Origin: CAYZEZ01 sp964477295
GTDB taxonomy: Bacteria > Bacteroidota > Bacteroidia > Bacteroidales > SM23-62
Assembly (NCBI GenBank): GCA_964477295.1
Contig: CAYZEZ010000087.1
Location: 1 to 16,409 of the forward strand
Direction of reading: 5' to 3'
DNA length: 16,409 nucleotides
Shown: piece after piece, positions 7,351 through 15,500 of the stretch
Position numbering within the stretch: position 1 is the stretch's first letter
Layout: the number at the start of each line of letters is the position of its first letter
The notes under the pieces: generated by a model
What the model was told of the DNA's origin: nothing
What the model saw: the letters and a program-made list of their open reading frames with translations, nothing else
Databases searched by the model: none
Position numbers and translations under genes: made by a program

Positions 7351-7779
7351 TATTTTATGGATGCGGGATGTACCCAGCTGCGTTCTCAAATCGTAATAAC
7401 CGTCCAGGAAGAAACGATCCAGGAAAGAGGGACAGGATTGATTGAGTTTGTCGGGAAGTACCGTGACCTGTCAAGGCTTCCTACACCAATCTTTACCGAA
7501 ATCCCGGTTCGTGATCTGTTGAATGGAATACGCTTACTGTTCCGGGAAGAGCTGGAAAAATCCGGTATCTCTTTCTCCCTGACTGTTAAACCCGAAAAAC
7601 TTCTGCTCACCGCCGACCGGAAACTGGTTGACCAGGTTTTCATACCCTTCTTCACTACAAAAGAAGAAGGATCAGGAATCGGATTAAGCCTGTCGCGGCA
7701 GATCATGCCCCTTCACCAGGGGACCATTGAGGTAAAATCTTCCGGGTTAAAGGGGACGGCAGTAAACCTGGTTTTCTAG
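7351..7779 (+). pseudogene. Remnant of an NtrY-like sensor histidine kinase
   Basis: The reading frame encodes ~140 residues from the ATG at 7357. Residues ~26-44 (TGLIEFVGKYRDLSRLPTP) resemble the helix after the phospho-accepting His in Bacteroidetes NtrY-type kinases. Residues 82-94 (LLLTADRKLVDQV) are the segment just before the ATPase N box, and residues 95-140 (FIPFFTTKEEGSGIGLSLSR...GTAVNLVF) are the end of the HATPase domain with the G2 box. The ~50-60 residues normally between them, with the N box and the D-x-G-x-G box, are missing without loss of frame. The 5' part with sensor, membrane segments and the His box is also absent. The product could not bind ATP or autophosphorylate. It follows the T9SS pseudogene by 15 nt, so both belong to one decaying tract, and its stop overlaps that of the convergent hydrolase gene. 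Confidence 0.8.
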
Positions 7780-8948
7780 TAACGATGCAGAGCCTTGACC
7801 AGGTCATCACCAAATTGCAGGATGGTATTTTCGGTGGATTGATTACACAACAGCACAACTCCGGTGGATGCTTCCGGAATAAAAGCGATGTAGACCATGT
7901 AGCCGTTGGTGCGTCCACCATGCCAGAGATAGGTATATGATCCTGGAATTTCGTGGATATGCCAGCTGAATCCTATGGATAAAATAAAATATCCTTCCAG
8001 TGCATTATAGGTCACACCTCCTACCTCAAAATAGGGTTGATGAGCGAGTTCCATGGCTTCCGACAGCGGAGTCTGCATCAGTCCCATTTGGGCCTTCAGC
8101 CAGATCATCATGTCGTGAAGGGATGATTTAATAAATCCTGCTCCCTGGAAAATATCGCCGGCATTATAGTTTTTCACGCTATCCAGGTGATCATCGTGCC
8201 CGGGGGCAAGGTGGTTTATCTGATCCGCAGTGAGAAATATTGATGTTTCCTGAAGACTGAGTGGTTCAAATATTTCCCGGGTAACGAGTTCTTCATAAGA
8301 GGTACTGTCCACCAGTCCCAGGATATGTCCAAGTAATCCAACTGCTGTATTTGAGTATAGGTATTCCGTACCCGGTTCAAACAGCAGATTGCACCAGTTT
8401 GTGAGGTAGTCGTAAACATATCCGGTTGTGTATGCTGCATACGGATCGTATGGGTCAAAACCGGGAGGAAGGGGCTGATGCGAGTCACGCGGGGCCTTAT
8501 GTATTCCTGAAGTGTGTGTTGCCAGGTGCCTGATGGTGATGACAGAATCTGTCCCGGCAGGCATCGTAACCTCATCCTGAGGAAGCAAAAACTGGACTGT
8601 ATCGTCCAGGCTGATTTTACCGTCCAGGATCATCTCTGCCAGCAGCGTTGTTGTAAAAGTCTTGGTGATTGAACCGATCTCGAATATTGAATGCTGATCC
8701 GGAAGATCCTTGTTGTAATTTGAAATGGTACCATAGTAGTATTCCAGTTCCTGCTGCTGCTTGTCAATGATCCCTATGGCCGCTCCCATCTTTACATATT
8801 TTTCTGCTATAAAATCAATCTCTTCTTCGAGACTGGAAAATGTTTGCACCTCATCCTTTTTGCATCCAGTCACCAGGACAGCCAGCAACAGGAATAGCAG
8901 GCCACAGTAATTAAGCATTCTCATGGTAGCTCTACTCTTAAGATTCAC
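7776..8948 (-). CDS. Serine hydrolase lipoprotein, beta-lactamase class C / S12 family
   Basis: This is a 390-residue protein. A lipoprotein signal ends in lipobox VTGC29 followed by KKDE, so the enzyme should be anchored in the envelope. The starts at Met9 or Met11 would give a more usual signal length than Met1. The S12 catalytic triad motifs are all present: SxxK at Ser93-Ile-Thr-Lys96, YxN at Tyr198-Ser-Asn200, and HGG at 343-345. The family (beta-lactamase domain PF00144) includes class C beta-lactamases, D-alanyl-D-alanine carboxypeptidases, D-aminopeptidases and esterases; the substrate cannot be told from these motifs. The ATG lies 17 nt after the stop of the OCD-family gene, so it is probably the last gene of that operon. 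Its stop overlaps that of the histidine kinase remnant within one CTAG. Confidence 0.9.
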   Translation of the reverse strand: MNLKSRATMRMLNYCGLLFLLLAVLVTGCKKDEVQTFSSLEEEIDFIAEKYVKMGAAIGIIDKQQQELEYYYGTISNYNKDLPDQHSIFEIGSITKTFTTTLLAEMILDGKISLDDTVQFLLPQDEVTMPAGTDSVITIRHLATHTSGIHKAPRDSHQPLPPGFDPYDPYAAYTTGYVYDYLTNWCNLLFEPGTEYLYSNTAVGLLGHILGLVDSTSYEELVTREIFEPLSLQETSIFLTADQINHLAPGHDDHLDSVKNYNAGDIFQGAGFIKSSLHDMMIWLKAQMGLMQTPLSEAMELAHQPYFEVGGVTYNALEGYFILSIGFSWHIHEIPGSYTYLWHGGRTNGYMVYIAFIPEASTGVVLLCNQSTENTILQFGDDLVKALHRY

Positions 8949-8965
8949 GATAAAGATACGAAAAT

Positions 8966-9925
8966 CTACCTGCCAACTGCAGAATATCCTATCAGGGTTT
9001 GATACACAGCTGAAGCTATCCGAATATCCTGCACTGCTACACCGGTTAAGTCGGCCACCGTTATCTGGTCATCAGAAGTGCGTCCTTTTTCAGCTCCTGA
9101 GATGATGGCCCCCAGTTCTACCAGGTTTTCCTGATTGATTGCACCGGCTTCGATAGCTTTGAATATCTCGCCTCTTAACAGGCACTGCGGGATGCTGTCG
9201 GCAACGACCAGGTCAGCCTTCTTTAAAATACCGGGATCCAGTTCCTGCTTTTCGGGGGTATCCGATCCCATGGCGGTGATATGTGTGCCGGGTTGAAGAT
9301 CCGGGCTAAAAAGGACAGGATCTTTTGCGGAAGTGGCGGTTACGATAAGGTTGCACTCTTTCAGGATGCGGGTTGCATCCAGGGTGGTATCGATATGGAA
9401 TTCCTCCTTTACCATCTCTGCTTTAAACCGGCTCAGCTTTTCCTCACTGCGCCCCCAGACCAGGACCTCCATGCAATCAATAATACCTCGTAAGTATTTC
9501 AGTTGAAGCCTTCCCTGCATGCCGGTCCCGACAATGCCAATTATATTCACCTTCGATGGTGCAAGGTATTTTGCTGCGATGGCCCCTGCCACTGCGGTAC
9601 GGATCTCTGTCAGGTAACCTTTATCCAGCAAAATGCTGACCAATTCCCCGGTCACCTGGCTGAATAAAAGCATCATGCCATTTCCTGAAGGAAGTCCAAG
9701 ACTTGAATTTCCGGGAAATCCCGAGGCAATCTTGATTACATAGTATGGTTCTTCGCTGATATAACCATACTTAATATGGACTTCTCCCCCTTCCAGCAAT
9801 AGTTCTCCAACCGGGGGCACGGTTGCACGGCCTTCGAAATAGGCCTTAAATCCCTCCTCAATGGAAGGGATCAGATCAATTTTTGGCAAAGCCTCTTTAA
9901 TTTGTTCCAAGGTAATGATTTTCAT
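8966..9925 (-). CDS. Ornithine cyclodeaminase / mu-crystallin family protein (EutC/BhcD-like)
   Basis: This is a 319-residue cytoplasmic protein, of usual length for the family. Residues ~50-110 hold the substrate-side features (IKYGY with Lys52, Lys65, TEIRTA at 106-111). Residues 128-138 are an NAD(P)-binding Rossmann turn (GIVGTGMQG). GSDTPEKQELD (220-230) and ADLTGVAVQD (291-300) follow. The DLTG-x-x-VQD ending is closer to ectoine-utilisation EutC and iminosuccinate reductase BhcD than to true ornithine cyclodeaminases. Such enzymes either cyclise diamino acids or reduce imines. The gene starts 12 nt after the dehydratase stop, a pairing also seen for eutBC and bhcB/bhcD, which supports an imine made by the dehydratase being processed here. 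The other ectoine or beta-hydroxyaspartate genes are not in the window, so the substrate stays open. Confidence 0.87.
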   Translation of the reverse strand: MKIITLEQIKEALPKIDLIPSIEEGFKAYFEGRATVPPVGELLLEGGEVHIKYGYISEEPYYVIKIASGFPGNSSLGLPSGNGMMLLFSQVTGELVSILLDKGYLTEIRTAVAGAIAAKYLAPSKVNIIGIVGTGMQGRLQLKYLRGIIDCMEVLVWGRSEEKLSRFKAEMVKEEFHIDTTLDATRILKECNLIVTATSAKDPVLFSPDLQPGTHITAMGSDTPEKQELDPGILKKADLVVADSIPQCLLRGEIFKAIEAGAINQENLVELGAIISGAEKGRTSDDQITVADLTGVAVQDIRIASAVYQTLIGYSAVGR

Positions 9926-9937
9926 GATGCACTGTTT

Positions 9938-10906
9938 TTAGCTCTCTCCCAGGACAGATTTCAATGTTTCCAGGCTTATATTCCCTCCGCAAATAATGAT
10001 CACAACCTTTTTACTCACAAACTGGTCTTTGCATTTAAGAAAAGAAGCCAGTGCAACACCTGCCGCTCCTTCAATTATCATGTGTTGGCAAGACATGAAG
10101 AGCTGCATGCTTTCGGCTATTTCATCCTCGCTAACCGTGATATAATCGTCTATCAGGTCACGGCATAATTCAAACGTAATAGCCCCCGGCTCAAGTCCCC
10201 CTGCCGTACCATCGGAAAGGGTTGGCAGGGATGGCAGGTCCAGTATCTTTCCTGCTCTTACAGACTGGATCATTACCTGAGAATTTTCGGGGGAGCAACC
10301 GATCACTTTTACATTCGGACGAACAGCTTTCAGGTAACCGGCTATCCCGGAGATCAGCCCCCCTCCACCGAGCGAAATAAAAACTGCATCCATCTCATCG
10401 AGCTGGTTGATCAATTCAATACCGATTGTCCCCTGCCCTGCCACCACCATTGGATCATTATAGGGAGATATAAAAATCATCTTATTCTGCCGGGCATATT
10501 TTCTTGCAAACATCTCTGTATCAGCGTTATCCGTGCCATAATGACGAATCTCCCCTCCAATCCGCCGGATCGATTTAAGTTTGGTTTCCGAAGCGTTTTC
10601 CGGGACAAATACTACTCCTTCTGATCCGAGGCGGCTCAATGCAAATGCCACTGCAGCGCCATGGTTCCCGGTCGACGCAGTGACCACTCCTTTTTCAATT
10701 TCCTCTTTAGATAGTGACAGGATCTTGTTGAAGGCACCACGGACCTTGAAAGAACCTGTATGCTGAAGGTTTTCGAGTTTCATGTAAACCCTGGATCCTG
10801 TTATTTCGCTTAATGCAGGGGAATATTCCAGGTAGGTCTCGCGAATGTAATTCCTTATCCGGGATTCTGCCTGCTCAACCTGGTCTTTCATTTCAGAAAT
10901 TTGCAT
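9938..10906 (-). CDS. PLP-dependent serine/threonine dehydratase family enzyme (EutB/BhcB-like)
   Basis: This is a 322-residue fold-type II PLP enzyme, cytoplasmic, with no ACT regulatory domain. Visible motifs are the PLP lysine Lys54 in HTGSFKVRGA, STGNHG (78-83) for the substrate carboxylate, the phosphate-binding SLGGGGLISG (178-187) and CGGN (306-309). The stretch LSDGTAGGLEPGAITFELCR (230-249) resembles the signature of EutB and beta-hydroxyaspartate dehydratase BhcB rather than biosynthetic threonine dehydratases. It should catalyse beta-elimination from a hydroxy amino acid, giving an enamine/imine that the next gene product could reduce or deaminate. It is first in a tight three-gene run with the OCD-family gene and the serine hydrolase. 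The upstream 180 nt carry a repeat and a strong hairpin. Serine racemase or catabolic threonine deaminase are alternatives. Confidence 0.88.
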   Translation of the reverse strand: MQISEMKDQVEQAESRIRNYIRETYLEYSPALSEITGSRVYMKLENLQHTGSFKVRGAFNKILSLSKEEIEKGVVTASTGNHGAAVAFALSRLGSEGVVFVPENASETKLKSIRRIGGEIRHYGTDNADTEMFARKYARQNKMIFISPYNDPMVVAGQGTIGIELINQLDEMDAVFISLGGGGLISGIAGYLKAVRPNVKVIGCSPENSQVMIQSVRAGKILDLPSLPTLSDGTAGGLEPGAITFELCRDLIDDYITVSEDEIAESMQLFMSCQHMIIEGAAGVALASFLKCKDQFVSKKVVIIICGGNISLETLKSVLGES

Positions 10907-10930
10907 TTACTGGTTAATTATTGTGCTTAA

Positions 10931-10983
10931 GTCATCCTGAAGCACTGAACTCAGAAACTGAGATTCATAATATAATTGACATC
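10931..10983 (+). repeat. 53-nt dispersed repeat, copy B
   Basis: It begins GTCATCCTGAAGCACTGAAC and ends AATTGACATC, aligning along its whole length with copy A (4761 to 4710 on the minus strand) at about 85% identity. It lies between the aminotransferase and dehydratase genes, in antisense orientation to both, and is followed after about 14 nt by a GC-rich hairpin. Confidence 0.7.
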
Positions 10984-10997
10984 TGTTTGTGTATCAA

Positions 10998-11058
10998 GCC
11001 ATTCCGTCCCGCCGTGCCCCCCCGGGCACTCGGGGGGGAGTACTCGGGACAGAATGAC
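10998..11058. repeat. GC-rich nested hairpin element in the aminotransferase-dehydratase gap
   Basis: CATTCCGTCCCG (11000-11011) pairs with CGGGACAGAATG (11045-11056) with one mismatch. Inside are two mutually exclusive hairpins: GTGCCC/GGGCAC (11014-11029, loop CCCC), or the C7 run at 11017-11023 with the G7 run at 11032-11038. The outer GTCATTC-type ends link it to the elements at 2215 and 4707. Transcribed from the aminotransferase side, it would form a very stable structure 28 nt after the aminotransferase stop. It may terminate, attenuate or protect the transcript. Confidence 0.75.
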
Positions 11059-11086
11059 CATGTTACGAAATGATGTCATTAGCAAT

Positions 11087-12214
11087 TCATTTCAGGATCT
11101 CAGTGACGAGTTCATGAATCCTTGCCAGTCCACCTTCCACATATTCCTTTGGCAGTCCAAAGCTGATCCTCAGGAACCGGTCCATTCCAAAATGGTCTCC
11201 CGGTACTATCAAAACACTTTTTTCATGTACCAGCCGTTCAACAAATTCAGTCGAATTGATATCCAGGTTATATTTTACGAAGGCTATAGCAGCAGCCTGG
11301 GAAGGAACACAAGTGAATACCCCCGGGTGTTCATCCATCCAGCCCTGCAATACCGGGAAACCCTTCCTGATATAATCTCTTGCACGCTTTCTGATCAGTG
11401 GCCGTACCTTTTCAGATAGGGCCATTGCGGCCAGTTTATTTGACAGCATGGAAGCGCTGATGGTTGTGTATTCGTGCCGTGCCCATATGGCATCCACTAC
11501 ATCGGGTGGCCCCGCCAGCCAGCCCAGTCTCAATCCCGGCAATCCGTATGCCTTGCTCATGCTTCCAACGGCAATGACCCGGTTGTATTTCCCATAAAAG
11601 GAAGGGGTGACCTCGTCGGTGAATTGCTCGGCACTGGCATAGACCTCATCGGCCAGTATCCATGCCCCCACTTTTTCTGCCACGCGGATAATGGCATCCA
11701 TTTCCGGCACAGAAAGGACATATCCCGTGGGATTATTTGGATTGCATATGGCGATCATTTTTGTGGATTCGCTGACCACGTTTTCAAGTTCATCCAGGTC
11801 GGGCTTCCAATCCCAGTCTTCCCGGAGCGAAAAAGTCTTGATCACATACTCATGATTTTTAGCCACACCCCAGACCTGCATGTAATTCGGAAGCATCACA
11901 ACGAGCTCGTCCCCCTTATCCAGCACAGTTGTCAACGAGTTAAAATTCGCTTCAATGGCTCCCACCGTGACCAGCACATTTACTGCAGTGGCCCCATTAT
12001 ACATCCCGGCGATGTTTTCCCTTAACTCCGGGATTCCGTTGGCATGCGGGTAGTTTATTTCTGTGGCGAGCAGTTTATCCTTCATGGCCGGATCCAGTTC
12101 AAGCAATTCACGCAACAACATGGGATGCACCCCGCTCTCCGACATGTTATACTCCACCTCCTGCTCATACTTCGACATGAACCGCTCCATCAAAAAGGGC
12201 TGAAAAACAGACAT
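11087..12214 (-). CDS. PLP-dependent aminotransferase, class I/II
   Basis: This is a 375-residue fold-type I enzyme, cytoplasmic, of usual length for the class. Motifs in order are the cofactor-side VTVGAIEAN (82-90), NPNNPTG (158-164), ADEVYAS (188-194), the PLP lysine Lys221 in SMSKAYGLPGLRLGW, and the substrate-carboxylate arginine Arg349 in LRISFG. The N-terminal FLMERFMSKYE resembles a subgroup that includes the capreomycidine-synthase-like enzymes, but I cannot assign a substrate. Met10 and Met13 are alternative starts. It is upstream of and co-directional with the dehydratase/OCD/hydrolase run but separated from it by 180 nt containing a strong hairpin, so expression may be uncoupled. 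It is divergent from the large secreted-protein gene. A role in supplying or removing an amino group in the same pathway is inference. Confidence 0.9.
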   Translation of the reverse strand: MSVFQPFLMERFMSKYEQEVEYNMSESGVHPMLLRELLELDPAMKDKLLATEINYPHANGIPELRENIAGMYNGATAVNVLVTVGAIEANFNSLTTVLDKGDELVVMLPNYMQVWGVAKNHEYVIKTFSLREDWDWKPDLDELENVVSESTKMIAICNPNNPTGYVLSVPEMDAIIRVAEKVGAWILADEVYASAEQFTDEVTPSFYGKYNRVIAVGSMSKAYGLPGLRLGWLAGPPDVVDAIWARHEYTTISASMLSNKLAAMALSEKVRPLIRKRARDYIRKGFPVLQGWMDEHPGVFTCVPSQAAAIAFVKYNLDINSTEFVERLVHEKSVLIVPGDHFGMDRFLRISFGLPKEYVEGGLARIHELVTEILK

Positions 12215-12520
12215 AGTATATTTTTTTTATAACTTGTAATAATCAATCCCAATTTAGGAAAAAGAGAGCATAATGCTTAATATGTGATAATAAATGATAC
12301 TATAGAGATAGAAATTGGCGTTGCCTGGTGTTAAATTTATACTTTGAGATATACTATCTGTTCACGCTGGTTTTGAATGAAAGCCTTCAAACAATCGTAA
12401 TTTGACTTTATTCTAAAACTGTTGTTAATTATTGTTGATTTTCATATCTTTTCAGTTAAACGGGGTATGATTGTCCCGGGTATTATATCTCTATTATTAA
12501 CCAAAATAACAAATTGCATT
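12215..12520. other. Divergent intergenic region, no gene seen
   Basis: This 306-nt AT-rich gap lies between the start codons of the aminotransferase gene (minus) and the large secreted-protein gene (plus) and must hold both promoters. I could not find an exact TAnnTTTG box with a TTTG partner for either gene. Near matches, such as TATTGTTG at 12430-12437, are weak. A T8 run occurs just upstream of the aminotransferase ATG. No RNA gene or repeat was recognised. Confidence 0.6.
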
Positions 12521-15500
12521 ATGAAAGAGTCAAAACAGCTGTTATTATTTCTTGGCTTTTTATTCATATCGTTACTGCCCCAGCAGATCTTTTCACAGGA
12601 AATCACTCATCTGAATACTTTCAATTTTACCGATGGGGGCAATCTGGACATACAATTTGGTGCGTCAGTAGCCGTTTCGGGCAATTATGCCATAGTTGGT
12701 GCTCCAAAAGAAGATTTTGATTATTATAATAGTAATGCAGGAGCTGCATATATATTCCAGCGCATAGATGGTTATTGGACATTCCTTAAAAAAATCACTT
12801 CTGATAGTCCAGAGGGTTATAGCGATTTTGGGATATCTGTGGCCATAGATGGTGATATTGCAGTTGTGGGGGAATCAAATAATAATCTTGGATTCGTTTA
12901 TGTGTACTATAAGGATCAGGGATCTACTAATAACTGGGGATTTGTTGAGGCTGTATTCCATCCTAATCATTCAGGGGCAAAAGGTGATTTTGGCTGTTCT
13001 GTTTCTCTTTCAGACACAACATTATTGGTTGGAGCCTCAGCAAGTGACAGGGGAGCTTACATTTTCACAAAGAATACCGGTGGTCCGGATAACTGGGGTC
13101 TGATAACAAGTTTTTTCGATAAAGTTCCAAATGCCAGTGAAAATTCATATGGATTCGGGGCATCTGTGGATTTAGACGGCAACTTCGCCGTGGTTGGTGA
13201 GCCATACAAACCAGACCGTCCCGGAGGGACCGGTGTACCGCTAAATGGAATTGGCAGAATTCACATATTCAGATATTCTGCAGGAAACTGGACCTATGAG
13301 AAAAAATTAGAAGCACCGGCTCAGGCACTGGAAGACTATTTCGGATCTTCAGTGGCCATATCAGGTAATTATGTTTTGGCTGGAGCGCCAGGAGAAGATG
13401 AAGACAGCCTGGAGACCAATCTTATATATGAAGCCGGATCAGCATATCTATATAAGATTAATATTGAGGGTACTGATAGCTCAAGACTGATAGCAAAAAT
13501 TGTGGCACCAGATCGTGAAGAGGATGACCGGTTTGGAACATCCGTTGATATTCATTATCCCTACCTGATTGTTGGAGCAGCAAAGGAAGATGACGATGAG
13601 TTTGGTTTAAATCAGTTAAGTAATGCAGGTTCGGTTTATTATTATAAGATTTGTCCAGGGGATGCCTGCTGGGACCAATATAAAAAAATCGTTGCCCCTT
13701 CAAGAACCAGTCAAAGTTACATGGGATTTAGTGCTGCGATAGATGACAAATATATAATTGCAGGATCTCCGTATAAAAACAGCTCGAATGGAGAAATAAA
13801 TATATACAGGAATTATGTTCAGGCCTCAGATATTTCATTTAACAACATCCAATCCGATAAATTTTCCATAGCCTGGAACAATGGAAATGGATCAAAAAGG
13901 GCAGTATTTGTAAAACAGACAGATATTGGTTTGGCTACTCCGGTCGATGGTCAGACTTATTCTCCTAATCCTGTCTTTGGGACCGGTGGTTCCATAGGCG
14001 GGACGGGGTGGTATTGTGTCTATAATGATGTTGGATCAAATGTGCAGGTTACTGGTTTAATGACTGGTTCTAGCTACAGGGCAATGGTGGTTGAATACAC
14101 CGGTACTGCTGGTAATGAAGATTATTATTTATTTGAGAGCAATAACAATCCCATGAACCAGGGAACCCGGATTGATCTCAGTGGGGTAAGCATCCATATT
14201 GCAAACGCAAAGTTAAACAGCACCACTACCAATATGGAGTATTGTATGAAATCTGAATTTGATACCGAATGTACCTGGTATGCTTGCAGTGGTGGGAATA
14301 CATCGGTTGATTTTATTGAGGGAGAGGTATATGTCAGACAAAAAAACTTTACAGATAATTATTTGCTAGTTGCAAACATAAATCCTCCGGGAATGGCTCC
14401 AACTATTAGCATAGATTATGCTGATGAAGAAACGGCTGAACTTATCTCTTCCAGCATCGAATATAACACAGACAATAATTTTAGTACACCAAATACAACC
14501 GGACCGGATGCCTATGTAACTTTAATCCCCGGAGAAGATTATTATTTCAGATACAAAGCTACTGAATCGGCCCTTGGTTCTGAGGTTTGTCACCTGGTTG
14601 TCCCTGACCGTCCGGAAAAAACCGGTTATACCATCAATTATAATGTTGAAACTACAACTGAAACAATCCCATCATCAGTTGAATATAATTATGATAATGA
14701 TTTTACAACTGGCAATTATACAGGTACGGGAACGACATTGGGTCTTACACCTGGAGCCAACGTATACTTCAGGACAAAAGCAACAGGCTCAAGCTTTGCT
14801 TCCGATGTACAAGAACTGGTTGTATCCTTCCGTCCCCCTTCACCCTTATACACCTTGAATTATATCAGTGAAACAACTACTGAAGCTGTTCCCGCTACTG
14901 TAGAATATAATGATGACAATAATTTCCCGACTGCCAATACTGACGGAACAAACCAGGTTGTGGATATTACTCCGGGTACTGATCTGTATTTCAGGATAAA
15001 AGCGACAGGTTCCAGTTTCTCGTCTTCGGTATTTACTCTGGATGTTCCTGACCGTCCTGCTATGCCAAACTACGGGATTGATTATGTCAACGAGATGACA
15101 GACAAAGCAGTACCTAATACAGATGAGTATTCAGCCAATTCAGATATGAGTTCAGCTAATGACGGGGGATTCGTTAAACTTACATTGATCCCTGGTTCAG
15201 ATCTCTATTTCAGGACCAAATCCACCATTTCTGCATTTTCAAGCGAGATCCAGCACCTGAATATTGATGACAGGCCACCCATCCCGGTTGTGTCGTTATC
15301 TGATAAGAACTCAGCAACAGCCCGTTTCAAGAAATCACCCGATGGAACCGGATCGGATGTTTTGTACATCGATGGTATGGAATACTCAATAAATGAAGGA
15401 GCATCCTGGTCTCTGATACTGGATGTGACAACTGTAGATGCCTCAGGAAACAAACACATTACTGTCAGACAAACGGCCACTCTCAGTTCCTTTAAATCAC

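Noticed and set aside
7776..8948. Antibiotic-resistance class C beta-lactamase
   Set aside because: The SxxK, YxN and HGG motifs define the broad S12 family only. The lipoprotein anchor and linkage to amino-acid genes do not support a resistance role.
11474..12025. 183-codon plus-strand open frame
   Set aside because: It lies antisense within the aminotransferase gene, whose catalytic motifs are all in the opposite frame; the predicted peptide has no recognisable domain.
7776..12214. Complete beta-hydroxyaspartate cycle (bhcABCD) or ectoine degradation locus
   Set aside because: Only the dehydratase and OCD-family members are supported. No hydroxyaspartate aldolase or ectoine hydrolase/deacylase is present, and the aminotransferase could not be tied to BhcA.
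12300..12345. Promoter with TACTTTG box for the large secreted-protein gene
   Set aside because: The spacing within the box is one base short of TAnnTTTG and it lies about 180 nt from the start codon.
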